A stretch of 64,000 bases of DNA from Scilla litardierei. Lineage: Eukaryota; Streptophyta; Magnoliopsida; Asparagales; Asparagaceae. Below, one piece after another: positions 20,410-31,162 of this stretch. Position 1 is the stretch's first letter, and each line of letters begins with the position of its first letter. Below the pieces are notes generated by a model, which did no database searches, was not told where the DNA came from, and saw only the letters and a list, made by a program, of their open reading frames with translations. The DNA lies in NCBI GenBank assembly GCA_030789695.1, contig CM061141.1:325485938-325549937 (forward strand), given 5' to 3'. The translations under genes were made by a program, and so were the position numbers.

Positions 20410-22333
20410 TGTGCCCAAAAAGGTGCTCTCTCTCAAGCGCAAGAGTCCGTACAAGTAATATAATCTGGGAGTCCAGATGTCGAATCCTCCGGAGGAAATC
20501 TGTTGCAACCACAATTCAAATCAAATATAAATCCGACGAAAAGAAACTAACCACTTTAATAATGATGACGGTGATGGTGATGTGAATGGTGGTGAACAAT
20601 ATGAACAAGGAAAATCGTGTAAGGAAATATCTATAAAAAGTATGCACATGGTATGGGTTCGTTAGGATCAATGATTCGTATTAATTTGGTTGACAAGTAT
20701 AACGCAATGAATTCTCCTTTTGGGAGCAATTCACCGAAAAATACCCAATATAACTCAATGAATTCTCCTTTTGGGAGCAATTCATCGAAAGATGCCCTTT
20801 TGGGGGTTAAATCACAATATTCAATAAGATCGTCGCTAAAGTTATAATACGATATAAAACTCTCTTTTGGAGAGATCAAAACTATGGTATGAAACTCCCT
20901 TTTGGGGAGATCAAAACTCACCCTTTTGGGACGATCATCAACTCAATCACTTCTTTTGGAAGATGAAAAAGACGATTTAATAACAAAGATTACAACTTTA
21001 TCGACGTTTAACGATTTAGCACAAGGAATACAACCAAACTAACACAAATCACATCCCCTAACTACTCCATACCATGCACAATAGAGATTTAGCTACTCAT
21101 AATGCAAGAATAAACAACGTTCATAGCAAAATACATCAATTTAATAGCCAAATACGATAGAAAAGCGTCAAATACGGGATATAAGTTTAGAATTCATCAC
21201 CAAATCTCCAAGATATACACCAAAACTCTCTGGAAATAATAAAAATAGCCTCTGGAATTTTACAGAATTTTTCCCTAGCGAAATACGGCTTCTAGAGCCT
21301 CCAATACGCTCAAAATACGCCAAAATCTGCTTGTATACGCCCCAAAACCCTAGGAATACCTTAAATAGAGAGATTGCGGGTTTAAGTGAGCTTAACGGGT
21401 ATAAAACCGCACCCAATAGCGACCCAAACCCGATCCGCTCGACGCTCACATCCTCCGCCGTTGGATCTGGGCGGGATCTGATGAGATCCCGCCACGTGGA
21501 ACCCCAAAATTCGCGCCCGCCTCCGCTTCAGCTTGAATCCGTATCGCATGCGTATTCGTCGGTAGCCGTTGGATTCTGGATCGGACGGATACCGCGTCGC
21601 CACGTCTCCCCATTATCGCTGCAGCTGATTCAAAATGCGGGGTGGATTGCAGCCGTAGGATCACGATCGGATGGTTACCGCTGCGCCACGTCGCCGCTTA
21701 AATGCTGCGCGCTCCGAATTCGAGCGGGAGTAAATGCGACCGTTCGATTTCGATCGAACGGATCGCTGTTGACCACGTCGCCCGCCCTCTTCCGTTGGCA
21801 CAGACCGTTGGATTTGCATCGGGCCGTCGAAAACGCGCCACGTAGCTCTTAATTAGGCCGCTTCGATCTTCGTTTTTGATCTTGATTTCGTCCGTTGGAT
21901 CAAAATCCAACCGCTCACAATCAGTCGCGTCACCCTTATACGCCCCGCCGCTAATCGCCGTTCGATGCGAGCGGGAACCGCTCCGATGCTGCCACGTGGC
22001 GGCTTATGATTCGCTGCCGACCGTATTTTCATATTTCCTTGCGTATTTCCCCATTTAATTGGTATTCTGCATTCAAAAATTCACAGTAATTAGCACAGAT
22101 CTCAGAAAAATACAAATAAATAGTCGTTGGAATCGTGAGATCGAGACCAAGCTAGGAAAAATATAAAAAGTGCAGAAATACTTCATTAATTACTGTTTTG
22201 TGCTCAAATAGTGTGTTTTCTCTAATAAATAAATGTGTAGAAAATACGTATGAATTAAAGAACAATGTAGCATCACATGAGCACAAAATAGGGCTAAATG
22301 GGGGGTTAAATATGTAATATTGAACCCGAATCA
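20410..22333 (-). repeat. 5' LTR of the gag-only element
   Basis: Direct copy of 16185-18109. On the minus strand it starts TGATTCGGGTTC at 22333 and ends in CA at 20410, next to the primer site. It contains the same GC-rich motif array (about 21444-22010). Confidence 0.9.
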
Positions 22334-22786
22334 CTCGACGGGGAAACGAGGGGGAGAAGGATAGCCCGCCCTCCCATTACCTTTAGCGACGAGGATTTGG
22401 AGGGAATCGAGCTGCCACATGACGACGCCATCGTCATCGAGGCCCAGATTGGGACGGCCGTCGTCAGCCGCCTCCTGATCGACACTGGGAGCTCTTGCGA
22501 CATCCTATTTATGTCGACAATCGAGAAGATGGGACTAAGGCAAGTGGACCTGAGACCTTGCACTGGGCCCCTCGTCGGCTTCACCGGCCACTCGACCCCT
22601 ATCGTGGGGGTGATCACCTTACCAGTGACTCTCGGAGAGGAATCACGGGTTGTCACCCACATGACGCTGTTTGTTGTTGTCAACATCGCGTCGGCATATA
22701 ACGGGATCATAGGGCAACTGTACATGGCGGCCATCGAAGCACTCCCCAGCCTGCTCCACCAGATGGTCAAGTTCCAAACCCCGTGA
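22334..22786 (+). pseudogene. Tat-type aspartic protease region
   Basis: It resumes the Tat frame after the insertion. It encodes PPITFSDEDLEGIELPHDD and the retropepsin active site LIDTGSSCDILF at about 22477-22512, then a flap-like stretch (LVGFTGHS), and ends at a TGA at 22784-22786. Related elements continue in frame here, so a small frameshift has occurred. The protease core itself looks intact. Confidence 0.88.
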
Positions 22787-23140
22787 TGGGTGGGGTTAGT
22801 GCAAGGGAGCCAGAAGCTGTCCAGGAGCTGCTACGTGGGATCGACCAAACACAAGGGTCCAGAGCAAACCTTGTTGGTCGATCTCCTCTATAAGAGGGAA
22901 GATTTCTGCAACCGAAGGCCGACACCTGCTGAGGGAACCATAGGGGAACCCGAGGCCGCAGAGGAGGAACAGACCTGCCGCGCCCGTCCTAGCCCCCCCT
23001 CGATGAGGGCGGGCTGATCCCTCCAAGGAACGCGGAGCACCAATTGAAGGGTAACCAGAAGTTATAAGTCTCGAATGAAATATCTCCTTCCCTTCGCATT
23101 TTCAAATCTCGCTATTTCCACTTGAAAATTTCAGCTTAAG
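22787..23140 (+). pseudogene. Protease-RT linker of the Tat element; RT onward deleted
   Basis: It encodes the linker known from Tat polyproteins (GLVQGSQKLSRSCYVGSTK, then a Glu/Pro-rich stretch). The expected reverse transcriptase never appears: coding resemblance ends near 23015 and non-coding sequence follows. An internal deletion removed RT, RNase H and integrase before the Athila insertion. Confidence 0.7.
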
Positions 23141-23148
23141 ACACAAGT

Positions 23149-23618
23149 CTCCAGGGCAGGACCAATCCTCGCCACCCAAACCGGAGAGGGACATGGGCCG
23201 AGCTATGCGCTCGCTCCCCCCACCAATGAAGACCTCCGGGGCAAGCTTACAGAGCTTCGCCACCCAAACCGGAGCACCATATACGGGGTAGGCGACGGCC
23301 CAATACCCGTCCGACTATAGAGGCTGCGGGGAGGCGACGGCCCAATACCCGCCCTTTAAAAGACTCCGGGGTAGGACCAATCCTCGCCACCCAAACTGGA
23401 GAGGGGCACGGGCCGAGCTACGCGCTCGCTCCCCCCACCAATGAAGACCTCCGGGGCAAGCTTACGGAGCTTCGCCACCCAAACCGGAGCGCCATATGCG
23501 GGGTAGGCGATGACCCAATACCCGTCTGACTATAGAGGCTGCGGAGAGGCGACGGCCCAATACCCGCCATCTCAAAGACTCCGGGGCAGGACCAATCCTC
23601 GCCACCCAAACCGGAGAG
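23149..23618 (+). repeat. Tandem repeat, about 215-bp unit, in the Tat 3' region
   Basis: Two full copies (starting 23149 and 23364) and the first 40 bp of a third (from 23579). Each unit contains smaller echoes (CACCCAAACCGGAG, GGCGACGGCCCAATACCCG). Hypervariable tandem repeats in the 3' untranslated region are known for Tat-lineage elements and can seed satellites. The third copy is cut at 23618 by Athila-2. Confidence 0.85.
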
Positions 23619-23926
23619 TCACTCCATATTTTACACCCTTTTTCTGCATGTTTGCATGCCACTTTGGTCGCCCATATCGCGTTTTTCACTATTTTTCGAC
23701 AATATTGCGATGCTTTTCATGATTTCCTGTTTTCGTCGTATTTCAGGAGATATGGAGCGATTCGGAGTGATTTTGAGATCAAGAGGATTTGCACCCACTC
23801 CGGAGTGTCACCCGAGTCTCTTTTGAGGGATATTCGGCGATAGAAGATAAATGGAAGAAGAAGGAACTTCATAGGAGCGACGAGGAGGCGAAACGATGAA
23901 GATTGGGCATCTGCAGCATCTTACTC

Positions 23927-24285
23927 GGCCGAGTGAAGAACTCACTCGGCCGAGCCAGAAGACCACTCGGCCGACCAGACCGGACACGCATCAACAGAAG
24001 GAAATTGGCGTGCACTCGGCCGAGTGACGATAGTCCACTCGGCCGAGTACGAAGATCCCCTCGTCCGAGTGGCATGAGAAAATCCACATCAAAAGAGGCC
24101 GACTTACTGTAATTTTACAGTCGATTTCAGGTCGTCACTCGGCCGAGCATGAAAATCCACTCGGCCGAGCATGAAAAGCCACTCGGCCGTGTCACCTCCG
24201 AAGACAGAGCCCCCAAAGATTCCAACTTACTGGAAATGTACAGGGTTTGTCACTCGGCCGAGTGACATTTGTCACTCGGCCGAGT
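23927..24285. repeat. Palindrome array ACTCGGCCGAGTG in the Athila-2 LTR
   Basis: About ten copies of CTCGGCCGAG, a perfect palindrome, mostly within a CACTCGGCCGAGTGA context, plus half-sites. The array ends about 85 bp before a TATTTAAA box. It follows the same plan as in the other elements here but with an unrelated motif. Confidence 0.85.
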
Positions 24286-24744
24286 GAGCCGCCCCGCCTG
24301 CTGCGTAAACTGCGATTTCTGGGCTGCGCAGGGGCATTTTTGTCACGATTTTTGGGCGATTTTGAGGGGTATTTAAACCCGGTTTTTGCCCTAGTTAGAA
24401 AGTACTTTTTGATACTTTTTGTAGCCTTTTAGAGAGCTTTTTAGGTAATTAGATTTAGGCTTTTGGAGAGATTAGAAAGTGGACTTTTGTTGGATGCTAT
24501 TGGACTCTCATTGGTTTGTCTCTTTTCTCATCAAAAACTCTATTTTTGTTGATAATTTCTCTATTGCAATGAATTGTGATGAATTTATTATTGATTTTCT
24601 CATGAATTGCATGATGATTAGTGAGTAGTTTTATTGTCCTGGGGCATGTGGATGAACCCTATGAACCCGATTTCTAAATTGTAATGGATTGATGAAATTC
24701 TTGCTAAAAATGATTAGGTTTAGGTTGGGATTGATTAATTACGG

Positions 24745-25070
24745 ATAGCTAGGGATTCATATTGATTGGGATTTGCAAGAGATTGGGTCCCAATTGATAG
24801 GAAGCCCTAGAAATTCGATTTAGATTTGCGATTGGACTTCCCTAGAATTGGTTTGCAAGAGATTGGGCCAAAGCTAGGATTTTTAATCGTGTTTCTATAC
24901 CAATATCCGTTTGCAAGAGATTGGACGGGTAGGAACTATCTCAACCTAGGTCGTAGCTCGAGTTTGCACGAGAATGGGCTCGAGATACGGTTGAACGATG
25001 ATGTCATTCTTCATGCTAGCGGCTTAGGTTAGGGTTTGCAAGAGATTGGGCCCTACCCTAGGTTCGCTAT
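24745..25070 (+). other. Five potential hairpins with a shared loop in the Athila-2 LTR
   Basis: TTTGCAAGAGATTGG recurs at 24772, 24852, 24910, 24963 (as TTTGCACGAGAATGG) and 25035. Each copy is flanked by an inverted repeat, and the arm sequences differ between copies. Examples are GCTCGAG with CTCGAG around the fourth, TTAGGG with CCCTA around the fifth, and GATTGGGA with TCCCAATT around the first. Many stem mismatches are transitions that G-U pairs would tolerate. The region lies downstream of the TATTTAAA box, so it is probably transcribed. Function unknown. Confidence 0.7.
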
Positions 25071-25477
25071 AGACCGGCAATAGTGAGAGAGCGTGAGCTT
25101 GGTTCTACATTTAGTTGCGACTAGTTCACCTAAAATTCAAGTCTAGCAATGACGTAACCTACGAATCACAACGATGAGATACGGTCCGTAGCGGGGATTC
25201 CCAATCCCTAGGCGCTTTATTTTCTTGATATTTGACGTGCGTATATATTTCGTATATTCACGCACGTTTTCTTTTGTGTTTCTCCGTATTTTCCGCCGTC
25301 TTTTATTCGTTTTCTCGTATTTTCTCGTTTTCTTTCACTTTTCTTTGTTTCTCCATGTTTGCAGGAGATTGCCTGCGTAGGGGACGTTTAACGATGATAT
25401 CATGAGTCCCTGGAGCAACGGGAGGAGTCACGCATGATCCAGGGGGTCAAACGACGAAGAATACATCTTTCAGCCCC

Positions 25478-25855
25478 TCACCCGGTCGGTTGGTCATCTC
25501 CAACCGATCGGGTGATGCACGCGTGCACCACCCGGTCTCAGCCGGAGCTCAAGTGGAAGTCACCCGACCGGTTCACAGGCCGGTTCAACGGGGGCCGATT
25601 CTCTGTCTTTTCGAGCCAAATTCCAACCGATCGGGTAACTCTCACCCGATCGGTTCATCTGTAGCTGATGCTGAAGAGCCGAAGACATGGGCACCCAACC
25701 GATCCCTTCACCCAATGGCGCCAAGATCCAACCGGTCACTCCAAGAACTCAACCGACCGGTTCATGTGACCGGGTGAAATTTCGTCGTTTTCTGTTTAAT
25801 ATTTGTAACGGATCACCCGATCGGTTGACTTGTCAACCGATCGGGTAATGCGAGA
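25478..25855. repeat. Palindrome array (ACCCGATCGGTT) in the Athila-1 5' LTR
   Basis: Repeated CACCCGATCGGTTG and CAACCGATCGGGTG boxes around a CCGATCGG core, in facing pairs, with decayed half-sites between them. The array ends 3 bp before the TATA box. The 3' LTR copy is at 47257-47634. Several sites lost in one LTR remain in the other. Confidence 0.9.
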
Positions 25856-25858
25856 TCC

Positions 25859-25866
25859 TATAAATA
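25859..25866 (+). promoter_or_regulatory. TATA box of the Athila-1 5' LTR
   Basis: TATAAATA directly after the last palindrome pair. The equivalent box is at 47638-47645 in the 3' LTR, and an internal counterpart is at 43694-43701. Confidence 0.75.
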
Positions 25867-26360
25867 GGACCCCTAGGGTTCCAGAAACGGGGAGCTGCTA
25901 GTTTTTACTGTTTTCTCCTATTTGTGATGGCTGTAATTACTCTTTTATTGTAAGTTTTCAGATCTTTCTTAAACTTTAGTATTATCTTAATTGCTCTACT
26001 ACCTTCGCATTTCAATCGCCTGATTATGATTTCAACGGTTCATTTTCGTTTAGATCGCTTTTTAATGAATATTTGTGAGTAGTTCCCAAATCTGGGATTT
26101 TGGCGGAAACCCCTTCGGGGGCTCTTCCCGATGCATCCATAGGGTTAGGAAATCGATAGGGATTAGGAATCTAACGGTTACGCGGGGCGTTTCATTGTCA
26201 TCGGCGGGAAAAAGACCGCCTTTGACCGTTGGGCAAAGGGGGAATAAACTTGGCGGTTGACCCCCTAGCCATAGCTCACGCCCATAGCGTAGACGCCGAG
26301 TCCTAGCGCACGGGAGCGGCAGGATGAGACGTTGGGAGTTATCGTTATGAGCTTAGTGCT

Positions 26361-26414
26361 CCCGGAATCGATCAGTGTTAATGGACACGGGAGTGCCCAC
26401 TGATCGAATCCGGG
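26361..26414 (+). other. Long hairpin in the transcribed part of the Athila-1 LTR
   Basis: CCCGGAATCGATCAGTG pairs with CACTGATCGAATCCGGG (16 of 17 positions) around a 20-base loop. It is retained in the 3' LTR at about 48138-48192 although those LTRs have diverged by about 3%. Confidence 0.7.
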
Positions 26415-26824
26415 AAGTCCGGTGTATCATCTTGGGCACCGACCGGAATATCGGGCCCATGGGATGCCGGTACCACTTTCAGAGGCAACGTCTCACCATT
26501 AGACCCTAATTCCAATCGCCATCCTACCCGTAGGCCGTATCGGCGAGAGTCGCTCGTTGGAGTGGAAACCAAAGTCCCGGGTTTATTTTCTTATTGTTCA
26601 TACCTTGCATTCTTTTCTCGTGACAACCCATCAACCGATTCGGGCTAGCTCACCCACGGGGTGATTTCGGTCCTCCTTGACACAAGCACATCCTAGCCTC
26701 CCTGTGTTTGACCCCCAAGCCACACTACAACACTGTGCGCTTGTGATTACAAATATCTAAACCCTCACACGGGTCCCCCAGCCTTCTTCGTGGCATAGCG
26801 AACCGGGGGCGCTGGTCAAGTTTA

Positions 26825-26842
26825 TGGCGCCGTTGCCGGGGA
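26825..26842 (+). promoter_or_regulatory. Primer binding site of Athila-1 (tRNA-Asp)
   Basis: TGGCGCCGTTGCCGGGGA is an exact complement of the 3' end of plant tRNA-Asp, the typical Athila primer. Confidence 0.93.
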
Positions 26843-27720
26843 GGCAACGTGCTTGTTATTTTAGGATCTCTTGAACCCTAGTGTCTAGATCTTATCCCTA
26901 CCTCGCGATAATTTTCGCACTCTACACTTTTCAATTTCACTTGGACATACTGTGGATAGTAATTGTATAGTGCTAATTGACTGAATCGCCGTGCTTCCAT
27001 CGCAACTTTCGGTTCCCATTTATGCAACCCGTGCTTTTGACGTGTTTGCCACTTGTGCAGTTCTCTCTCTCTCCTTTCATACAAGATCCTGGCCCCACGG
27101 CGAGGATGTTGCATGCAGTTTCAGGAGACATCTGGGATCACTCTCACCATATCTGCTGTTTGGCGCAGAGCTTAGCGGAATCACTGAATACTTCGAACAT
27201 ACTATCCCTCCTGTCTACCGCCGTGGAAAGCCAGAGGAGATATCGAGATACGCAGGAGCACCTTGCCACAGCAGCTCTCTTTCCTCATGGTGAAGTGGCG
27301 TATATCGACAACCCTGGTCCCAAATTTAATGAAGAAGAGTTGTCCGCGGAGTTTTGTCAGGAGAACCATCCGACCGGGTTTGTAGGCTACGCTGGACAGG
27401 AATCAATCTATCCCTTGCAGACTTCTATTGAGCGTCCCCGATCTTTGGACAATAAGGAAGCTAGAAACAGTTGTGGGGAACCGTCGACGATTGAAACATG
27501 TTTTCACCTACAAGCTTTCTTCCTGGACAATTATTATGAGCTTGAAAGAGACCCGGTGCCTTCCTCGATCGTTCCCACTATACCTTGCAAAACTTCGCCA
27601 TGCGGAACCGCGGCCGAGGGTGAGATTCCAGATGCTGGCTTCCGAGAAATCCACGAAGAACTCCTTTCCCTTGAGGATGCTCAGCTTGAGAAGTATGCGT
27701 CGGGGCCTCAAGAAGTTGAG
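26843..27720 (+). other. Region where Athila gag and protease should be
   Basis: Only about 0.9 kb separates the primer site from the RT linker, where an autonomous Athila has gag and protease over several kb. An open frame spans it (from 26977, with no ATG at its start). Its product shows no capsid, zinc-knuckle or protease motif I can recognise. Either gag-protease was deleted and replaced by unrelated sequence, or this is a heavily altered leader. The element therefore probably depended on a helper. Confidence 0.6.
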
Positions 27721-28448
27721 ATGAAAGAATTACCGCCGGGGCTAAAATATGAATATTTGGGAGCTGGCTCGACCCTTCCGGTCATAGTCAACTCTTCACT
27801 GCCCGAAGACCAAATGACCAAACTTCTTGGTGTTTTAAAAAGGTTTAAAGGAGTTTTCGGATATGCAATTGAGGATTTAAAAGGGGTTAGCTTAGGCCTC
27901 TGCTCACACAGAATTCTGCTTGAGGATGAGCAAGCCTCCTCTATTGAGCCACAGCGGAGGCTAAATCCCGTAATGATGGAGGTTGTGAAAAAGGAGATTG
28001 TTAGGCTTTTACATGCCGGTATTAATACCCTAACTCCGATAGTCGCTGGGTTAGCCCGGTGCACGTCGTACCCAAGAAAGGAGGAATGACGGTGGTTCGC
28101 AACGAGAAGAACGAGCTAATACCAACGAGGACCGTCACGGGGTACAGGATGTGCATTGACTATAGAAAGCTGAACAAGGCTACGAGGACGGATCATTACC
28201 CTCTCCCGTTTATTGACCAGATGCTCGAGAGACTGGCAAAGCATAATTATTTCTGTTTCATGGACGGGTATTCAGGATTTCTTCAGATCCCGATTCATAA
28301 CGATGACCAGGAGAAGACGACTTTCACTTGCCCGTTCGGGACGTATGCCTATAGAAGAATGCCGTTCGGACTTTGTAACGCCCCTGCTACATTCCAAAGA
28401 CTCATGTCCGCTATCTTCTCCGACTACTCCCAAGACATCATGGAGGTT
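27721..28448 (+). pseudogene. pol: Athila-1 Pol, RT N-terminal half (frameshifted, cut by S2)
   Basis: The RT linker (LPPGLKYEYLG, then SSLPEDQMTKLLGVLK, then HRILLED, then PQRRLNPVMMEVVKKE) is read in the frame that ends at 28089. A frameshift near 28025 moves the RT palm into the frame running from about 28058 (VVPKKGGMTVV, YRMCIDYRKLNKATR, PFIDQMLERLA, FGLCNAPATFQRLM). The frame is cut at 28448, just before the catalytic FMDD box, by the Sirevirus S2 insertion. The remainder lies at 40956. Both lesions inactivate it. Confidence 0.9.
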
Positions 28449-30204
28449 TGTAATGCCCTACAAGCTACTGCACAAGTACTAGAGGGGGGGGGGGTGAATA
28501 GTACTTTAAAAATAACAAGGAGTATAATTCCTAATTATAGTGCAAACAACTACCAAATCAATTTGCGGAAGCTTAAATTGATGACAACAACAAAATTAAC
28601 AATGCTAACAAAAGATGTTACTGGGTTCGGATCCACCCAAGTCTCCCCGACTTGTTCCCGGTGATCCTACGTCCCAACCACCCGGATCCCCTCCGGATAC
28701 TTGAGTTAGAAACCCTAACTCAAGATTTCCACTATGATATCTTGTGAAAAACCTTCACAAGATCAAATCATACAAGCAATGGCAATAGTGAATCCCACAA
28801 CCCGGGATCACAACCTTCTCTCACAACCGAGAGAATCAATAGGCAATATAAACAAGTTTATAATGAAATAAACAATCTTACCACAAAATCATATACCTTG
28901 AGTTTTCTTACCAAATAGGTGCAAGGAGGGATTTGAGGAAGATGAAGTCACCAAGACCTAGCACCGAAGAAATGACCAGCAATGGGTGCCTAGGAGTGAT
29001 TTGGAGACTTGAATCAAGCTAGAGCTTGAAGGGCTCACCAAGAACAAACTTCTCTCAAGATGGATTCTAGATCTAGAAAGTGAGAGAATGGATTTCTTGT
29101 GAGGAAGAGAGCTTTGGAAATGAGTGAGAATCTCTATCTCTTTCAATCTCAATGAATCTCTTAATGGAAGCTCTAACCTCGAGAGAAATGGCCAAGGTTC
29201 GTATTTATAGGGTCCCATAAAAACGAGTTAGGTCAAATCCCAACGGTTAGAAATCTGAAGCAACTAGTCGGTCAAAGAACAACCACTGACCAACTAGTTC
29301 ATCAACTAGTCGGTCAGTCAAACAACATGGACCGACTAAGTGAGGAACAGTGAAGAGATAGAATTTCAGACCTAGAAATCTAGTCGGTCCAAGAAGACTT
29401 TCTGACCGACTAGTTTCACAACTAGTCGGTCGGTCAGTGAACGTAGACCGACTAAGAGTCAAAAACAAATAGTCTGAATACAAATTGATTTAGTCGGTCC
29501 AAGAACAGATGTTGACCGACTAGATTATCAACTAGTCGGTCACCAAACGTTCTTAGACCGACTAACGATAAACAGTAGCTCAGGAGAAAATTAGCATGAA
29601 CAGTAAAGCTCAACTAGTCGGTCAAAGAAGCATCACTGACAGACTAGTTCACAAACTAGTCGGTCGGTGAGTCAACGTAGACCGACTAACTGTAAACAGT
29701 ACTGAGCAAGAAAAGATTAACTCAAACTAGTCGGTCCAAGAAGCTTTGCCGACCGACTAGATCACCATCTAGTCGGTCAGTTCTTCTTCTTGAACCAACT
29801 AACTTGCACGAACAAGTCCGAATCGAAGCGCGATGCTTCGAGGAAGTTAGAATGGACTTCTACTAAGATCCTAGAGCAACGATATGAGCGTTATGAAGAT
29901 AGAATTGTAAGATATACTCAAGGCTTAACATTCTATAGATCGAAGCTAAAAGACTATAAATAAAACCTTAAGGAACGGTCTTCGAGAGCTTCGATCAATT
30001 CTTCATGACTTCCAAAACGGTCCAAAAGCTTCAACGAAGCTTTAGGCAATGAATACGAGCTTTGAGAAGTCTTGAGATGTCGCTTTGATTGTTCTCGTGA
30101 ATTTGGCGACGATCTCCAATACTGCGCTCACAAATTGTTAGTTCATGAATTATTTATGTTTGCTCATCATCCAAAACCAAATCTGGGGAGTCCAATATTC
30201 AACA
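28449..30204 (-). repeat. 3' LTR of Sirevirus S2
   Basis: Minus-strand LTR from TG at 30204 to CA at 28449. Palindrome array 29265-29788, TATA box on the minus strand at 29202-29209. A run of G at about 28486-28494 is longer than in the other LTR. Confidence 0.95.
29265..29788. repeat. Palindrome array in the S2 3' LTR
   Basis: Same TAGTCGGTC/GACCGACTA layout as in S1, with a few sites changed by single substitutions (e.g. near 29288 and 29640). The twin array is at about 40016-40529. Confidence 0.88.
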
Positions 30205-31162
30205 TTCGCCCCCTTTTTGGTGATGACAAACCAACATAAATAATAATCAAAAATAATGATTCAAATGTAAAATAATTACTCCCCCTGCATTGATGACACG
30301 TTAATTCCAAAATGAATATATATAAATTGCATCAATCAGACGAGTAAGATATATAACGAGAATCGATTTTTGAAATATCGGATTTTGAAAATCCTTATAT
30401 ATATCTTAACTCCCCCTGAATCTAACACATCAAATTATATTCTTGGAAATTGAGTTAAATTTTCATTTGCCCTATTTATTATCATTATCTCTCCCCCTTT
30501 GGCATTATCCCAAAAATGGGGGGCATACAACGACAACAACTAGGAAAAGGAAAATCCAACATCGGGAGTCGTAGATATTGACAATGGACCTAATTGACAC
30601 CAAGGGAAAAGTGATGAAATCAAATCAAGTGTGCCAAATTGTCCATTATCAAAAAGTGAAAATTAAAATCATCAAAAATACCAAATATTAATTCATTTAT
30701 TGAATAAAGGAACATACCCTCCAATATTCAATATTCTTGGTTAAATTTGTGCATGGAAAACAATTCTATACAATCATAGAAATATAATCTATTTAACCAA
30801 GTTTTTAAGCGTCGAGCGACGATTTCACATATCATAGACATTGAATGAATATTAAATGTGCACGACGAAGTAAAACAAAGAGAACATCGATGTATATATA
30901 TATATATGAACACCATGAGTACAACCAAAAATCACATCGACTACATCATATCAAGTGCAACATACCATCTATATCAACATCAAAAAGGTACAACATAATC
31001 ATCAGAGCGCCATCATCAACATCCAAAATACATCAAATCACCACCCAAACTCCATCAAAATCAAAAGTACATGAAACCAACGCCAACACTCCATCCTAAC
31101 CCAAAACACTCTCAATAAGATGCATCATCCAAAGATCATAGGAGAGGCCTCGAAACAGACGA
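30205..31162 (-). other. 3' non-coding region and polypurine tracts of S2
   Basis: No gene. Minus-strand polypurine tracts lie at about 30205-30222 (next to the LTR), 30288-30297, 30409-30418 and 30491-30500, matching those of S1. The part beyond is AT-rich with a short TA run near 30895-30906. Confidence 0.75.

Larger units (their letters stand above)
16185..22333 (-). mobile_element. Gag-only non-autonomous LTR element (TR-GAG-like)
   Basis: About 6.15 kb with two LTRs of about 1.92 kb in direct orientation, a minus-strand polypurine tract beside the left LTR, and a tRNA-Asp-type primer site beside the right LTR. The only coding region is one gag-like ORF. The flanks are ctcgg (16180-16184) and ctcga (22334-22338), a target duplication with one change. 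Discounting the element restores the Tat reading frame between gag and protease. Elements with LTRs and only a GAG domain have been described as TR-GAGs; the primer site suggests an Athila/Tat-related helper. Confidence 0.85.
23619..25232 (+). repeat. 5' LTR of Athila-2, part 1
   Basis: It starts where the Tat tandem repeat breaks off. The first 150 bp resemble the start of the Athila-3 LTR at 61448 (CATATTTTACAC, then GGAGCGATT). It continues at 48602-48795 after Athila-1, and a degenerate Athila primer site follows. It holds a CTCGGCCGAG array (23927-24285), a TATTTAAA box near 24371 and five hairpins (24745-25070). The last five bases (atatt, 25228-25232) are the Athila-1 target duplication. 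The exact left border is uncertain by a few bases. Confidence 0.78.
25233..26818 (+). repeat. 5' LTR of Athila-1
   Basis: It starts TGACGTGCG and ends GCTGGTCA, six bases before the primer site. Contents: palindrome array 25478-25855, TATAAATA 25859-25866, and a long hairpin 26361-26414 in the transcribed part. ORFs inside it also occur in the 3' LTR and are not genes. Confidence 0.95.

Noticed and set aside
26075..26580. ORFs in the Athila-1 LTRs (e.g. 26075-26260, 26378-26572 and counterparts near 47854 and 48156)
   Set aside because: Duplicated in both LTRs with substitutions that are not codon-like; they cover the hairpin region.
28486..28494. G-quadruplex-like G run at the S2 3' LTR edge
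   Set aside because: A single homopolymer tract expanded relative to the other LTR; not enough G runs for a convincing quadruplex.
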